Source of the DNA: Stutzerimonas stutzeri KOS6
Lineage (GTDB): Bacteria > Pseudomonadota > Gammaproteobacteria > Pseudomonadales > Pseudomonadaceae
DNA: 64,000 nucleotides
Assembly: GCF_000307775.2 (NCBI RefSeq)
Contig: NZ_KK020676.1
Coordinates: 320,152 to 384,151 of the forward strand
Direction of reading: 5' to 3'
The notes below the pieces were generated by a model. That model had not been told where the DNA came from, did no database searches, and worked only from the letters and a program-made list of their open reading frames with translations. The position numbers and the translations under genes were made by a program. Below, piece after piece: positions 36,853-46,114 of the stretch. Each line of letters begins with the position of its first letter. The stretch's first letter is position 1.

Positions 36853-37233
36853 ATGACGTCCTACATGCGCTCCTTCCTTATCCTGCTGCTAGTGCTTGCG
36901 CTTCAGATCAATGGGATAGCGGAAATGCTCATGACGGTTGGATCGTCCGGGCATCACATGATGTCCGATATGGAAGGTGTGGGCGCCATGACGACCGACC
37001 ACGCTTCGATGGTTGGCGCCGATGACGGTGCTGAACACGAGTGCTGTGAAGCGAATGAGCATGGAACGGCGACCGTCTGCAAGACGGGCCAAGAATGCAA
37101 AACTGCAAGTATCCTTCAGCTTGTCTCAATAAAAGCCCAGCTGATGCCTGCTGCTAAACCCGTGACCACTCCCTATAACGGCCTGATCCCCTCTAGCCTT
37201 TTAGACGCCGTCTGGCGTCCACCCCGCGTCTAA
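36853..37233 (+). CDS. Exported Met/His/Cys-containing small protein, CopL-like
   Basis: 126 residues: a signal-like hydrophobic start (FLILLLVLALQINGIA), then a metal-ligand-rich stretch (HHMMSDMEG, HECCEANEHG, CKTGQECK). Size, ligand make-up and position between the copper ATPase and cusC suggest a periplasmic copper-binding protein similar to CopL-type proteins. No enzymatic motif is seen. It is probably co-transcribed with copA and cusCBAF, since no terminator is seen between them. Confidence 0.6.
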   Translation: MTSYMRSFLILLLVLALQINGIAEMLMTVGSSGHHMMSDMEGVGAMTTDHASMVGADDGAEHECCEANEHGTATVCKTGQECKTASILQLVSIKAQLMPAAKPVTTPYNGLIPSSLLDAVWRPPRV

Positions 37234-37325
37234 TTCCGATCAAATTATAGGAACCGCCCGAGTGAGCATTCGGGCCGGCTACTGCGCGCCTTTGGCTCGC
37301 ATGAAAGATCAGGAATCCTTCGCAA

Positions 37326-38579
37326 ATGAAACCCCGTATTTATTGGGCGCCGCCGTACGTGGCCGCCTTGATCATGGGCGCGCTCTCGTTTCCAGGGTTA
37401 GCGTCCGCTTTGACCTTAGAACAAGCTCTGAGCGTGGCCGAGCAAGACGCGCCTTCGCTGCATGCGCAAGCCGCCAACCTGGTGGCCGCACGCAGCGCTG
37501 CAATCCCTGCCGGCGAGCTTCCTGACCCTAAACTTAAGCTTGGACTGCAAAGCGTGCCCATCGAAGGTGACGCTCGCTGGCAGTTGGAGCAAGAGGCCAT
37601 GACCATGCAAATGGTTGGGGTCATGCAAGATGTGCCAAACCGAGCGAAAAGGCGCGCTCGTGTCGAGGCCGCGCAGGCTAGTGTTGCGCTCGCAAACGCC
37701 CAGCAAACGGTTGAACGTCTCGGTGTGCGCCAAGCAACCGCCGAGGCATGGATCGCTAGCTTCGCGGTCGAGCAGAAGCTAAGCCTTTTCAAGCAGCTTT
37801 ACAGCGAGAATCAGCTCCTTTCGCGGGCTGTTCAGGCCCGCATTGCTGGCGGCAGCGGACAAACCGCAGACAGCGTACTTCCGAGGCAAGAGGCAGCATT
37901 GCTGGCTGAACAAGAGGATGAGCTGCTGCGTAACCAGGCTGTTGCGCGGGCCGGCCTCCGGCGCTGGATAGGCGAGCTAGCAGGCCAGCCGCTTACAGGT
38001 GACTGGCCGCAATGGCTTGCCGCCGTTGATAACTATCAGCACAACCTGAACCGGCACCCGGCGTTACTCGCCTTCGACCCGATGACTCGTGAAGCGGAGG
38101 CAAAGGTTCACCAGGCCATCGCAGAGAAAACACCGGATTGGAGTTGGGGGATCGACTACCTGCGACGTGGCCGTGAGTACGGCGACATGGTGAACCTCAG
38201 CGTCAGCTTCGACCTGCCGCTGTTTACCAGCTCTCGGCAGGATCCGAAGATCGCGGCCGAACGAGCTCGCCTTGCCCAGATCGAGGCTCAGCGCCAAGCG
38301 ACCTTGCGCCTGTACAACCAAGAGCTGAGTACTGACCTCGCTGAGTATCAGCGTCTGGACCGCGCACTCATCCGCCTCGACAAAACCTTACTACCCCTCG
38401 CTGAAGAGAAGGTCCGCCTTGCCATGGCCGATTACCGCTCCGGAAGCGGTGAGCTGACCGCTGTGATCGAAGCGCGACGACAGCTTGTGGAGACCCGGCT
38501 ACGGCGTATTGACGTCGCCCGCGATCGATCGTTGAGCAATGCCCGCCTGCATTTCGCCTTTGGAGATACCCGACCATGA
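37326..38579 (+). CDS. cusC: CusC-like outer-membrane efflux channel
   Basis: 417 residues with a signal peptide (ALIMGALSFPGLASA) and a TolC-family outer-membrane efflux domain; LPDPKLKLGLQSVP near residue 70 and YRSGSGELTAVIEARRQL near 360 are typical of the copper/silver channel subgroup. It forms the outer-membrane duct of CusCBA. The stop overlaps the cusB start (ATGA). Confidence 0.88.
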   Translation: MKPRIYWAPPYVAALIMGALSFPGLASALTLEQALSVAEQDAPSLHAQAANLVAARSAAIPAGELPDPKLKLGLQSVPIEGDARWQLEQEAMTMQMVGVMQDVPNRAKRRARVEAAQASVALANAQQTVERLGVRQATAEAWIASFAVEQKLSLFKQLYSENQLLSRAVQARIAGGSGQTADSVLPRQEAALLAEQEDELLRNQAVARAGLRRWIGELAGQPLTGDWPQWLAAVDNYQHNLNRHPALLAFDPMTREAEAKVHQAIAEKTPDWSWGIDYLRRGREYGDMVNLSVSFDLPLFTSSRQDPKIAAERARLAQIEAQRQATLRLYNQELSTDLAEYQRLDRALIRLDKTLLPLAEEKVRLAMADYRSGSGELTAVIEARRQLVETRLRRIDVARDRSLSNARLHFAFGDTRP

Positions 38580-40027
38580 CATTCCAACACAAGCGGCTGG
38601 TACTCGCCTTCAGTCTGCCTCTGATGATTAGCGCTGCAGCGCTAATCGGTCTGCCTACCGCAGCCTTCGGACAATCGCCTGCAGAAGAAGACAAGGAAGT
38701 GCTCTATTGGTATGACCCTATGGTCCCCCAGCAAAAGTTCGATAAGCCGGGCAAGTCGCCATTCATGGATATGGAATTGATTCCACGCTATGCAGATGAG
38801 GGAAGCGACGGGGCATCGATCAGTATCGACCCGAGCGTGACGCAGAATCTCGGCGTGCGCTTTGCAACCGTAACGCGTGAATCGATCAGCCAGTCGCTCG
38901 AAGCGACAGGCGCATTGATGTTCGACGAGCGAGACGTGGCGGTTGTGCAGGCGCGTGCCGGTGGCTTTGTCGAGCGCGTTTACGACCGAGCACCGGAGGA
39001 TGTCATCGAAAAAGGCGCGCCGTTAGCCGATCTGCTGGTTCCCGAATGGGTTGCCGCACAGGAAGAGTACCTGGCGCTCAAAGGGATTGGCGAACCCCAG
39101 CTGCTCGCAGCGGCTCGCCAGCGGTTGCGCCTTGCTGGCATGCCGCCAGAAGTCATAGTGCAGCTAGAACGAACTGGTAAAGCGCGCCCTGTTTGGACAG
39201 TGAGGAGTCCAATAGGCGGCGTGCTGAACAGCCTCGACGTTCGCGAGGGCATGACCGTATCCACTGGTGCGTCTCTGGCACGTGTTAATGGGCTGGAAAA
39301 GGTATGGTTAGAGGTTGCGGTGCCTGAGGCGCAGGTTGCAAATGTGGCGCCTGGGCAGCTGGTCAACGCGCGCCTCCCGACCTTTGCAGGTGAAGTTCTG
39401 GAAGGGACGATCCAGGCCGTACTACCACAAGCCAACTTGGATAGCCGTACTGTGCGCGTCCGGGTTGAACTGCCTAATCCGCAACAACGGCTTCGTCCCG
39501 GCATGACGGCCGAGGTGACGTTGAGTCGCAACGTCGAAGATGTCTTGGTCATCCCGTCCGAGGCGGTCATTCGCACCGGTCGGCGCGCATTGGTGATGCT
39601 GGCCGAGGATCAAGGCCGTTACCGCCCGATTGAGGTTCGCACAGGCCGGGAATTCGATGACCAGACAGAGGTGCTTGAAGGGCTGGAAGCCGGTCAGAAG
39701 GTCGTGGCGTCCGGTCAGTTTCTCCTGGATTCAGAGGCGAGCCTACGCGGGCTGACCGCTCAGGGTTTGGAGGAGCCTGCAACTTCTACAGAACCTGCGC
39801 TGCACGAGGCTGAAGGTACGATCGTCAGCCTGGAAGATGGCATGGTTGGCCTGTCGCATGGGCCGTTCAAGACGCTGAACATGCCTGGGATGACAATGTC
39901 CTTTCCGGTTGCAGATCAATCGCTCCTAACAAAGTTGCAGACCGGCGATCACGTCCGTGTCGGCGCGCGTGAAAGCGAAGAGGGCCTGGTCATTGAGCAC
40001 ATCGAGAAGCTGGGGGGCCAGCGATGA
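38576..40027 (+). CDS. cusB: CusB, periplasmic adaptor with fused CusF-like domain
   Basis: 483 residues. After a signal segment comes the metal-binding repeat [20 protein letters not shown] near 43-62, as in silver/copper adaptors, then barrel-sandwich ([20 protein letters not shown]) and membrane-proximal domains. The last 75 residues are a CusF-like barrel with [15 protein letters not shown] holding the Met/Trp-type Cu(I) ligands, so a chaperone is fused to the adaptor. It passes Cu(I)/Ag(I) to CusA. It overlaps both neighbours by 4 bp. Confidence 0.92.
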   Translation: MTFQHKRLVLAFSLPLMISAAALIGLPTAAFGQSPAEEDKEVLYWYDPMVPQQKFDKPGKSPFMDMELIPRYADEGSDGASISIDPSVTQNLGVRFATVTRESISQSLEATGALMFDERDVAVVQARAGGFVERVYDRAPEDVIEKGAPLADLLVPEWVAAQEEYLALKGIGEPQLLAAARQRLRLAGMPPEVIVQLERTGKARPVWTVRSPIGGVLNSLDVREGMTVSTGASLARVNGLEKVWLEVAVPEAQVANVAPGQLVNARLPTFAGEVLEGTIQAVLPQANLDSRTVRVRVELPNPQQRLRPGMTAEVTLSRNVEDVLVIPSEAVIRTGRRALVMLAEDQGRYRPIEVRTGREFDDQTEVLEGLEAGQKVVASGQFLLDSEASLRGLTAQGLEEPATSTEPALHEAEGTIVSLEDGMVGLSHGPFKTLNMPGMTMSFPVADQSLLTKLQTGDHVRVGARESEEGLVIEHIEKLGGQR

Positions 40028-43000
40028 TCGCAGCCATAATTCGCTGGTCAGTGGCCAACCGCTTTCTGATCCTGCTGGCTACTGTGTTCGCGGTGGCTTG
40101 GGGTGTCTGGTCGGTCAAAAACACCGCTGTTGATGCATTGCCAGACCTTTCCGACGTTCAGGTCATCATCCGCACGCCATACCCCGGGCAGGCGCCCCGG
40201 ATCGTTGAGAATCAGGTCACCTACCCACTGACGACGACCATGCTGTCTGTCCCCGGCGCAAAGACGGTCCGCGGCTACTCCTTCTTCGGGGATAGCTACG
40301 TGTACGTCCTGTTTGAGGACGGCACCGACCTCTATTGGGCCCGTTCTCGGGTGCTGGAGTACCTGAGTCAGGTGCAGAGTCGGCTTCCCGCCGCCGCCAA
40401 ACCCGCTTTGGGCCCTGACGCCACAGGTGTCGGCTGGATCTACCAATATGCTTTGGTAGACCGAACGGGCAAACATGACCTCTCGCAGCTGCGCTCTTTG
40501 CAAGATTGGTTCCTGCGCTATGAGCTCAAGACACTGCCCAACGTGGCGGAAGTCGCGCCCATAGGCGGGATGGTCAAGCAGTATCAGGTCGTACTGGATC
40601 CCGTGCGCATGGCAAGCAGGGGCGTGACGCAGCAGCAGATTGCAAAGGCGATCGATGAAGCCAACCGTGAAACCGGCGGGAGTGTTCTGGAACTCGCAGA
40701 AACCGAGTTCATGGTCCGTGCGACCGGGTATCTCAAGACACTCAAAGACTTTCGAGCCATTCCTTTGCGTCTCGACGGCGGCGTGCCTGTGACGCTAGGG
40801 GACGTTGCGCATATCCAGCTCGGCCCGGAAATGCGCCGGGGCATCAGCGAGCTTGACGGTGAAGGTGAGGTAGTCGGCGGCGTGGTGATCCTGCGGAGCG
40901 GCAAGAACGCTCGGGAAACCATCGCTGCCGTTCAGACCAAACTGGATGAGCTGAAAGCGAGCCTGCCCCAAGGCGTCGAAATCGTCACGACGTACGACCG
41001 TAGCAAGCTGATCGACAGTGCCGTTGAAAACCTCACGCACAAGCTCATCGAGGAGTTCATTGTCGTTGCGTTGGTTTGCGCGATTTTTCTGTGGCATCTG
41101 CGCTCGTCGTTGGTCGCCATCGTGTCGTTGCCGATCGGCATCCTGATTGCTTTTGTGATCATGCAGCGGCAAGGCATCAACGCCAACATCATGTCGTTGG
41201 GTGGCATCGCGATCGCCATCGGAGCGATGGTCGATGCAGCAATCGTCATGATCGAAAACGCCCACAAGCACATTGAGGCCTGGCACAAGCGGCATCCTGA
41301 CTCCACCTTGAAGGGCCAGGAGCACTGGAAGGTCATTACTGACGCGGCTGTTGAAGTGGGGCCGGCACTGTTCTTCAGCCTGCTGATCATCACGCTGTCG
41401 TTCATACCAGTGTTCACCCTGGAGGCGCAGGAAGGCCGGCTGTTCGGTCCACTGGCGTTCACCAAAACCTATGCAATGGCAGCCGCCGCGGGCCTGTCTG
41501 TCACGCTGGTTCCGGTGCTCATGGGGTATTGGATCAGGGGCAAAATCCCTGACGAACACCGTAATCCACTCAACCGTGGCCTCATCTGGATCTACAAGCC
41601 GGCCCTGGACGCGGTACTGCGCTGGCCCAAGATGACTCTGCTGGTGGCTGTTCTGGTCTTCCTGACAGGCTTGTGGCCGGCCTCTCGCCTTGGTGGGGAG
41701 TTCTTGCCCCCGCTGGATGAAGGTGACCTCCTTTATATGCCCACTGCGCTTCCAGGCCTCTCCGCTCAGAAGGCTTCTGAGCTACTGCAGCAGACGGACC
41801 GGCTCATAAAAACGGTTCCAGAAGTTGCACACGTGTTCGGTAAGGCTGGTCGAGCCGACACCGCTACAGATCCCGCCCCGCTGGAAATGTTCGAGACGAC
41901 CATTCAGTTCAAGCCGAAGGATCAATGGCGCCCTGGGATGACGCCTGACAAGCTGGTTGAGGAGTTGGATCGCACCGTACAGGTACCTGGATTAGCCAAT
42001 CTGTGGATCCCGCCGATTCGAAACCGTATCGATATGCTGGCGACGGGTATCAAGAGCCCGATCGGGGTGAAAGTGTATGGCACTGACTTGGCACAGATCG
42101 ACAAAGCCACCCAGGCAGTGGAAAAAATCGCCAAAACGGTGCCTGGGGTCAGTTCGGCACTTGCTGAGAGACTGACCGGCGGCAGGTATATCGATGTGGA
42201 TATCGATCGTGTCGCCGCCGCACGCTACGGCCTGAATATCGCGGACGTGCAATCGATCGTGGCCGGTGCCATCGGTGGTCAAACCATTGGTGAAACCGTG
42301 GAAGGGCTCGCCAGGTATCCGATCAACCTCCGCTATGGCCGCGAGTGGCGCGACTCGATATCCGATCTGCGCAACCTACCGATCTACACGCCGCAAGGCA
42401 GCCAGATCACGTTGGGGACCGTGGCCAAAGTACAGGTGACAGACGGACCGCCCATGCTTAAAAGCGAAAACGCAAGGCTGTCGGGCTGGGTTTACGTCGA
42501 TGTTCGTGGCCGCGACATGGCGGCTGTGGTGGGCGATCTGAGGGAAAAGATCAGCAAAGGGGTCCAGCTCGAATCCGGCATGAGCATCAGCTATTCCGGC
42601 CAATTCGAATTCATGGAGCGAGCTAACGCGAAGCTGAAGCTCGTCGTGCCGGCTACCTTGCTCATCATTTTTGTCTTGCTCTACCTCACGTTTGGGCGCT
42701 TTGGGGAGGCGTTGCTGATCATGGCCACGCTGCCATTCGCCCTAACCGGTGGCGTCTGGTTCCTCTATTTGCTCGGGTACAACCTATCCGTAGCGACAGG
42801 AATCGGTTTCATCGCACTGGCAGGCGTTTCTGCTGAGTTCGGCGTCATTATGCTGCTGTATTTGAAGAACGCATGGACAGATCGGGTTAACGCTGGAGCC
42901 CATGGCGAAGGCGTACTGCTCGACGCAATCCGCGAAGGCGCTGTGCAGCGGGTGCGCCCCAAGGCCATGACCGTAGCAGTGATTATCGCCGGTCTGCTGC

Positions 43001-43188
43001 CCATCCTCTGGGGTAGCGGAACCGGCAGCGAAATCATGAGCCGCATCGCCGCGCCCATGGTGGGCGGGATGATCACCGCCCCTTTGCTCTCCCTGTTCGT
43101 TCTGCCGGCAGCTTACCTGCTGATGCGCCGCCGGCAATTGCGAGTTACCACCCAGCAAGCAACCAACCCCACTGGAGAACATCCATGA
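40024..43188 (+). CDS. cusA: CusA, copper/silver RND efflux transporter
   Basis: 1054 residues in the RND fold. The TM4 motif [17 protein letters not shown], near residues 395-411, is that of HME4 pumps for monovalent copper and silver and clearly differs from the HME1 motif of CzcA at 18178. [17 protein letters not shown] and methionine-rich steps are as in CusA. It is the inner-membrane engine of CusCBA. Coupled by 4-bp overlaps to cusB and cusF. Confidence 0.95.
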   Translation: MIAAIIRWSVANRFLILLATVFAVAWGVWSVKNTAVDALPDLSDVQVIIRTPYPGQAPRIVENQVTYPLTTTMLSVPGAKTVRGYSFFGDSYVYVLFEDGTDLYWARSRVLEYLSQVQSRLPAAAKPALGPDATGVGWIYQYALVDRTGKHDLSQLRSLQDWFLRYELKTLPNVAEVAPIGGMVKQYQVVLDPVRMASRGVTQQQIAKAIDEANRETGGSVLELAETEFMVRATGYLKTLKDFRAIPLRLDGGVPVTLGDVAHIQLGPEMRRGISELDGEGEVVGGVVILRSGKNARETIAAVQTKLDELKASLPQGVEIVTTYDRSKLIDSAVENLTHKLIEEFIVVALVCAIFLWHLRSSLVAIVSLPIGILIAFVIMQRQGINANIMSLGGIAIAIGAMVDAAIVMIENAHKHIEAWHKRHPDSTLKGQEHWKVITDAAVEVGPALFFSLLIITLSFIPVFTLEAQEGRLFGPLAFTKTYAMAAAAGLSVTLVPVLMGYWIRGKIPDEHRNPLNRGLIWIYKPALDAVLRWPKMTLLVAVLVFLTGLWPASRLGGEFLPPLDEGDLLYMPTALPGLSAQKASELLQQTDRLIKTVPEVAHVFGKAGRADTATDPAPLEMFETTIQFKPKDQWRPGMTPDKLVEELDRTVQVPGLANLWIPPIRNRIDMLATGIKSPIGVKVYGTDLAQIDKATQAVEKIAKTVPGVSSALAERLTGGRYIDVDIDRVAAARYGLNIADVQSIVAGAIGGQTIGETVEGLARYPINLRYGREWRDSISDLRNLPIYTPQGSQITLGTVAKVQVTDGPPMLKSENARLSGWVYVDVRGRDMAAVVGDLREKISKGVQLESGMSISYSGQFEFMERANAKLKLVVPATLLIIFVLLYLTFGRFGEALLIMATLPFALTGGVWFLYLLGYNLSVATGIGFIALAGVSAEFGVIMLLYLKNAWTDRVNAGAHGEGVLLDAIREGAVQRVRPKAMTVAVIIAGLLPILWGSGTGSEIMSRIAAPMVGGMITAPLLSLFVLPAAYLLMRRRQLRVTTQQATNPTGEHP

Positions 43189-43541
43189 ACATTAAGCACA
43201 TCACCCTTGCCTCATTCTTCCTGGTGCCAGTCGCCTATGCCGCCGACAAGGAGCCAATGGACGGCATGCCGATGGATCACAAAGGCATGAACATGCCAAT
43301 GGACCAGAAGTCGGCGGGACAGACCGCTACAGCCACAGGTACGGTCAAGAAAGTAAACACCGAGAGCGGAACCGTCACCATTGCCCACGGCCCGGTCGAA
43401 GCGTTGGGCTGGCCGTCGATGACGATGGGCTTCAAAGCAAAGCCTGATCAGCTCCAAACGCTGAAAGAAGGGGACCAGGTCGAATTCGAGTTCTCCTCGA
43501 AAGGTATGGATTCCACCATTACGCGCATCGAAAAGCAGTAA
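43185..43541 (+). CDS. cusF: CusF-like periplasmic copper chaperone
   Basis: 118 residues: signal peptide, a Met/His-rich linker ([18 protein letters not shown]), then a small barrel with [17 protein letters not shown] containing the Trp and two Met of the Cu(I)/Ag(I) site. It hands metal to the CusB adaptor. It is a second CusF-type domain in the same operon, after the one fused to CusB. Its ATG overlaps the cusA stop; a GC-rich hairpin without a T-run follows near 43554-43575. Confidence 0.9.
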   Translation: MNIKHITLASFFLVPVAYAADKEPMDGMPMDHKGMNMPMDQKSAGQTATATGTVKKVNTESGTVTIAHGPVEALGWPSMTMGFKAKPDQLQTLKEGDQVEFEFSSKGMDSTITRIEKQ

Positions 43542-43597
43542 AGAGCAGAAAGCGACCGCCGCAGGCGCGGCGGTCGTACCAACACGAGAATGAAGCG

Positions 43598-43613
43598 ATT
43601 ACCGCTTTGTAAC
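43598..43613. promoter_or_regulatory. Metal box (ATTACC-N4-TGTAAC)
   Basis: Two-mismatch version of the island dyad, 71 bp before the small periplasmic protein gene at 43684, suggesting a separate copper-inducible transcript after cusF. Confidence 0.5.
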
Positions 43614-43683
43614 CTTGGCAACAGCTTCTTGTAAGTAGCAAGCCTTTAATCTACAGGCATCAACTAACCAAGAGGTGCAAACC

Positions 43684-44001
43684 ATGAACCGCATAACCAA
43701 AGTAATCGTTCCTTTTATTCTGACCGTTGCTTCCTCGCTTGCAATGGCCGAAGGCGGAAGCGAACGTACGCTGAATCGCTTAAATGACTCGGCAGGAGCA
43801 AAGCCCACCCTTAAGGAGCTTGTCAAAGAGGGTCAAGTGCTGAGCATCGCACCTGCAGGGGCGACCGGCACGACTCGAATGATTCAAAACTATAGAACTA
43901 GTGCCCAAGTCCAGACGTATGAGATGAAGGTCAAGACCCCCGACGGGAAGATCCATACGGTAGAGTTCCTGAGCACCCCAGTTGGCGTGAACAATGGCTA
44001 A
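43684..44001 (+). CDS. Small periplasmic protein with PtrA-N-like start
   Basis: 105 residues: signal peptide ending ASSLAMA, then EGGSERTLNRLND, which matches the conserved start of PtrA N-terminal-domain proteins, followed by an extended beta-rich part (TYEMKVKTPDGKIHTVEFL). PtrA of P. aeruginosa is copper-inducible. GAGGTG precedes the ATG at 43684. It is first in a three-gene run of tiny genes that ends at a terminator. Confidence 0.6.
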   Translation: MNRITKVIVPFILTVASSLAMAEGGSERTLNRLNDSAGAKPTLKELVKEGQVLSIAPAGATGTTRMIQNYRTSAQVQTYEMKVKTPDGKIHTVEFLSTPVGVNNG

Positions 44002-44033
44002 TCTGCCAAGCTTAATATCCGAGGGATAGTTAG

Positions 44034-44291
44034 ATGAGCAGCATAATATCCAAGATTAAAAGCGTACTGCAGCGCAATCCGGTCGTAACGGGGTTAACCG
44101 CAGCTGTGGTTGGCTACATGCTACTGAACCAAAGCACTGCGGCGTTGGCAACAACGCTGCCAAGCCTGCTCTTTCTCTTGCCCTGCTTGTTGATGATGGT
44201 CGTATGCATGAAGCATATGTCTAGCGGTAAGTGCGACAAGCCCAAGGAGCCCAACGTTGGCGAAAACACCTTGTTAAGCAAAAGCGAATAA
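44034..44291 (+). CDS. Small membrane protein with Cys/His/Met-rich tail
   Basis: 85 residues: two hydrophobic segments (VVTGLTAAVVGYMLL; LPSLLFLLPCLLMMVVCMKH) and a polar tail with SSGKCDKPKEP. The second helix ends in Cys and Met residues that could bind copper, reminiscent of DUF2933-like proteins found in copper clusters, but the match is not certain. GAGGG precedes the ATG. Part of the 43684-44545 unit. Confidence 0.55.
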   Translation: MSSIISKIKSVLQRNPVVTGLTAAVVGYMLLNQSTAALATTLPSLLFLLPCLLMMVVCMKHMSSGKCDKPKEPNVGENTLLSKSE

Positions 44292-44314
44292 CCCACTGAA
44301 CTTAGAGATTTAAC

Positions 44315-44545
44315 ATGCGAAAGGCCATCACCGTTACAGCAATCGCAATCACCTTGGCGAGCGGACTGAGTTTCGCAGCGGCAGATAAAGCGGACCAAAG
44401 CCATTCAGAAACCGGCATGATGAGCGGCGACAAGCATATGGAAATGATGGGTGACATGCGTGGAATGATGAAAGAGTGTCGTGAGATGATGGGGGCCGCC
44501 AAAGCCGACCACTCGCAAAATGGCGAAAATCCAGACGCAGCATAG
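44315..44545 (+). CDS. Small exported Met/His-rich protein
   Basis: 76 residues: a signal peptide (VTAIAITLASGLSFAAA), then a mature part rich in Met, His, Asp and Glu (HSETGMMSGDKHMEMMGDMR) with one Cys. The make-up is that of a periplasmic copper sponge. It is the last of three small genes and is followed 30 bp later by a strong terminator. Confidence 0.6.
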   Translation: MRKAITVTAIAITLASGLSFAAADKADQSHSETGMMSGDKHMEMMGDMRGMMKECREMMGAAKADHSQNGENPDAA

Positions 44546-44573
44546 GATATGAGGGTGTGAGTAACAATGATCG

Positions 44574-44606
44574 AAGCAGGTGGGGGGTGCCCCACCTGCT
44601 TTTTTG
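44574..44606 (+). terminator. Strong Rho-independent terminator
   Basis: A perfect 12-bp stem, AAGCAGGTGGGG/CCCCACCTGCTT, with a four-base loop and a T-run. It separates the small periplasmic genes from copS and shows that the longer frame reaching upstream of 44636 is not the real kinase start. Confidence 0.85.
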
Positions 44607-44635
44607 TGCTTGATGGCCTAACCAGGACCGTACTG

Positions 44636-46009
44636 ATGGGAAAAGTGTCACTGACGAGCAGAATGGCGATAGCTTTCATGCTCGTGGTTACGGTTGTGCT
44701 GCTGGCGGCCGCAATCAGCTTTAATTATTTTTGTCAGCTCCATTTCGAACGCAAAGATGCACAAGTGCTTAATGAAAAGGCCGCTGCAGTAGAGCGTACG
44801 CTACTCAACAGCTCAGCATTCGGGCCTGAGACCGCTTCAAGGATCGATGCCGTTATTGAGCACTCCTTTGGCTTCGCGACTGCGGTTGTAGTAGACGGTA
44901 AGACGGTTTACTCCCATCACAATCTGTCTGAGAGCTTGCTACCTCTTGTCACAGACATCCAAGAGGAACGCTGGACGGTAAGTTTCGGTGGCCACCAGTA
45001 CAGCGGAATTACCAGAAAAGTAAATCGGTGGGTAGAAGGGCAGGACACTGTTATCTATTTGGCTTTGGATGTAACGCACCGAATCCACTTCTTCGATATG
45101 ATTCAGCAGTGGTTTGCTTATACGCTTGTCGTTAGTGCACTTCTGAGTGGCGCGTTAGGTGTTGTTCTGATCAGGAAAGGCTTAAAACCAATAGACGAAC
45201 TGTCCAAGACTTCTTCTACAGTAACCGCCCACTGCTTAGATACCAGAATTCCAACCGAGTCGGTGCCAGGCGAGCTGCATGAACTCGTAGACAACTTCAA
45301 CGAAATGCTTTCGCGCTTGGACGACTCTTTTCTCAGATTGTCAGGTTTCTCAGCGGATATCGCGCATGAGCTAAGAACGCCGCTGAACAGCATGCTTACC
45401 CAAATGGAGGTCGCGCTCTTGCGCGACCGCGAGAATACCGACTACAAAGACATTTTGTATTCCGCCCTCGAAGAACTTAGGCGCATGTCAAAGATGGTCG
45501 ATGACATGCTATTCCTCGCCAAGGCGGACAACGGGAAGATTACGCCCAATGCCGAAGATGCCAGCATGGCTGAGATTACCGCGAGCGTTATCGAATATTA
45601 CGAGCTTGCAGCCGAGGACAAAAAGGTAGAAATCGCGCTTTCAGGCGATGGATCGGTACATGGCGATAAATCGATGCTGAGACGGGCCGTCTCAAACATA
45701 GTCTCTAACGCAGTTCGATATGCAGAGGAAGGCAGCACCATCAGCGTTGAAATAAGCGAGAGCGGTGGCTCGGTTTGCACAGCCATATCCAACCGAGGCA
45801 CAACGATTCCAGCCGAGCTTCAGGCCCGAGTGTTTGATCGATTCTATAGGGTCGACACCGCAAGGCGCGAAGGAACCACCATGAATGCGGGCCTCGGCAT
45901 GGCTATCACTCGTTCGATAGTCGAAGCGCACAAAGGGCGCATCGCTTGCGAATCAGCTGAGGGGCATACGACTTTCACAATGACGCTTCCAAAGCTTATG
46001 TCTAGTTAA
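44636..46009 (+). CDS. copS: CopS/CusS-like sensor histidine kinase without adjacent regulator
   Basis: 457 residues: two membrane helices flank a periplasmic sensor (about 38-165), then HAMP, H-box SADIAHELRTPLNSM near residue 255, and the ATPase domain (VSNIVSNAVRYA; NAGLGMAIT). It belongs to the heavy-metal sensor kinase family. The ATG at 44636, with AGGA eight bases upstream, follows the terminator directly. No response regulator is adjacent; the only unpaired one is copR at 55584, about 10 kb away on the same strand. Pairing of the two is inferred. Confidence 0.85.
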   Translation: MGKVSLTSRMAIAFMLVVTVVLLAAAISFNYFCQLHFERKDAQVLNEKAAAVERTLLNSSAFGPETASRIDAVIEHSFGFATAVVVDGKTVYSHHNLSESLLPLVTDIQEERWTVSFGGHQYSGITRKVNRWVEGQDTVIYLALDVTHRIHFFDMIQQWFAYTLVVSALLSGALGVVLIRKGLKPIDELSKTSSTVTAHCLDTRIPTESVPGELHELVDNFNEMLSRLDDSFLRLSGFSADIAHELRTPLNSMLTQMEVALLRDRENTDYKDILYSALEELRRMSKMVDDMLFLAKADNGKITPNAEDASMAEITASVIEYYELAAEDKKVEIALSGDGSVHGDKSMLRRAVSNIVSNAVRYAEEGSTISVEISESGGSVCTAISNRGTTIPAELQARVFDRFYRVDTARREGTTMNAGLGMAITRSIVEAHKGRIACESAEGHTTFTMTLPKLMSS

Positions 46010-46114
46010 TGGCAGAGTGCCAGCAACGACCCTGACCTACGCTCATAGAAACGCCAGGCTGAACCGAAAGAGGCCGAGACTTTCGAAGCTGTATGTTTGG
46101 TTCTGGAGGTTCCC

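Noticed and set aside
43554-43575. GC-rich hairpin after cusF as terminator
   Set aside because: A stem is present but there is no T-run, so I did not list it as a terminator.
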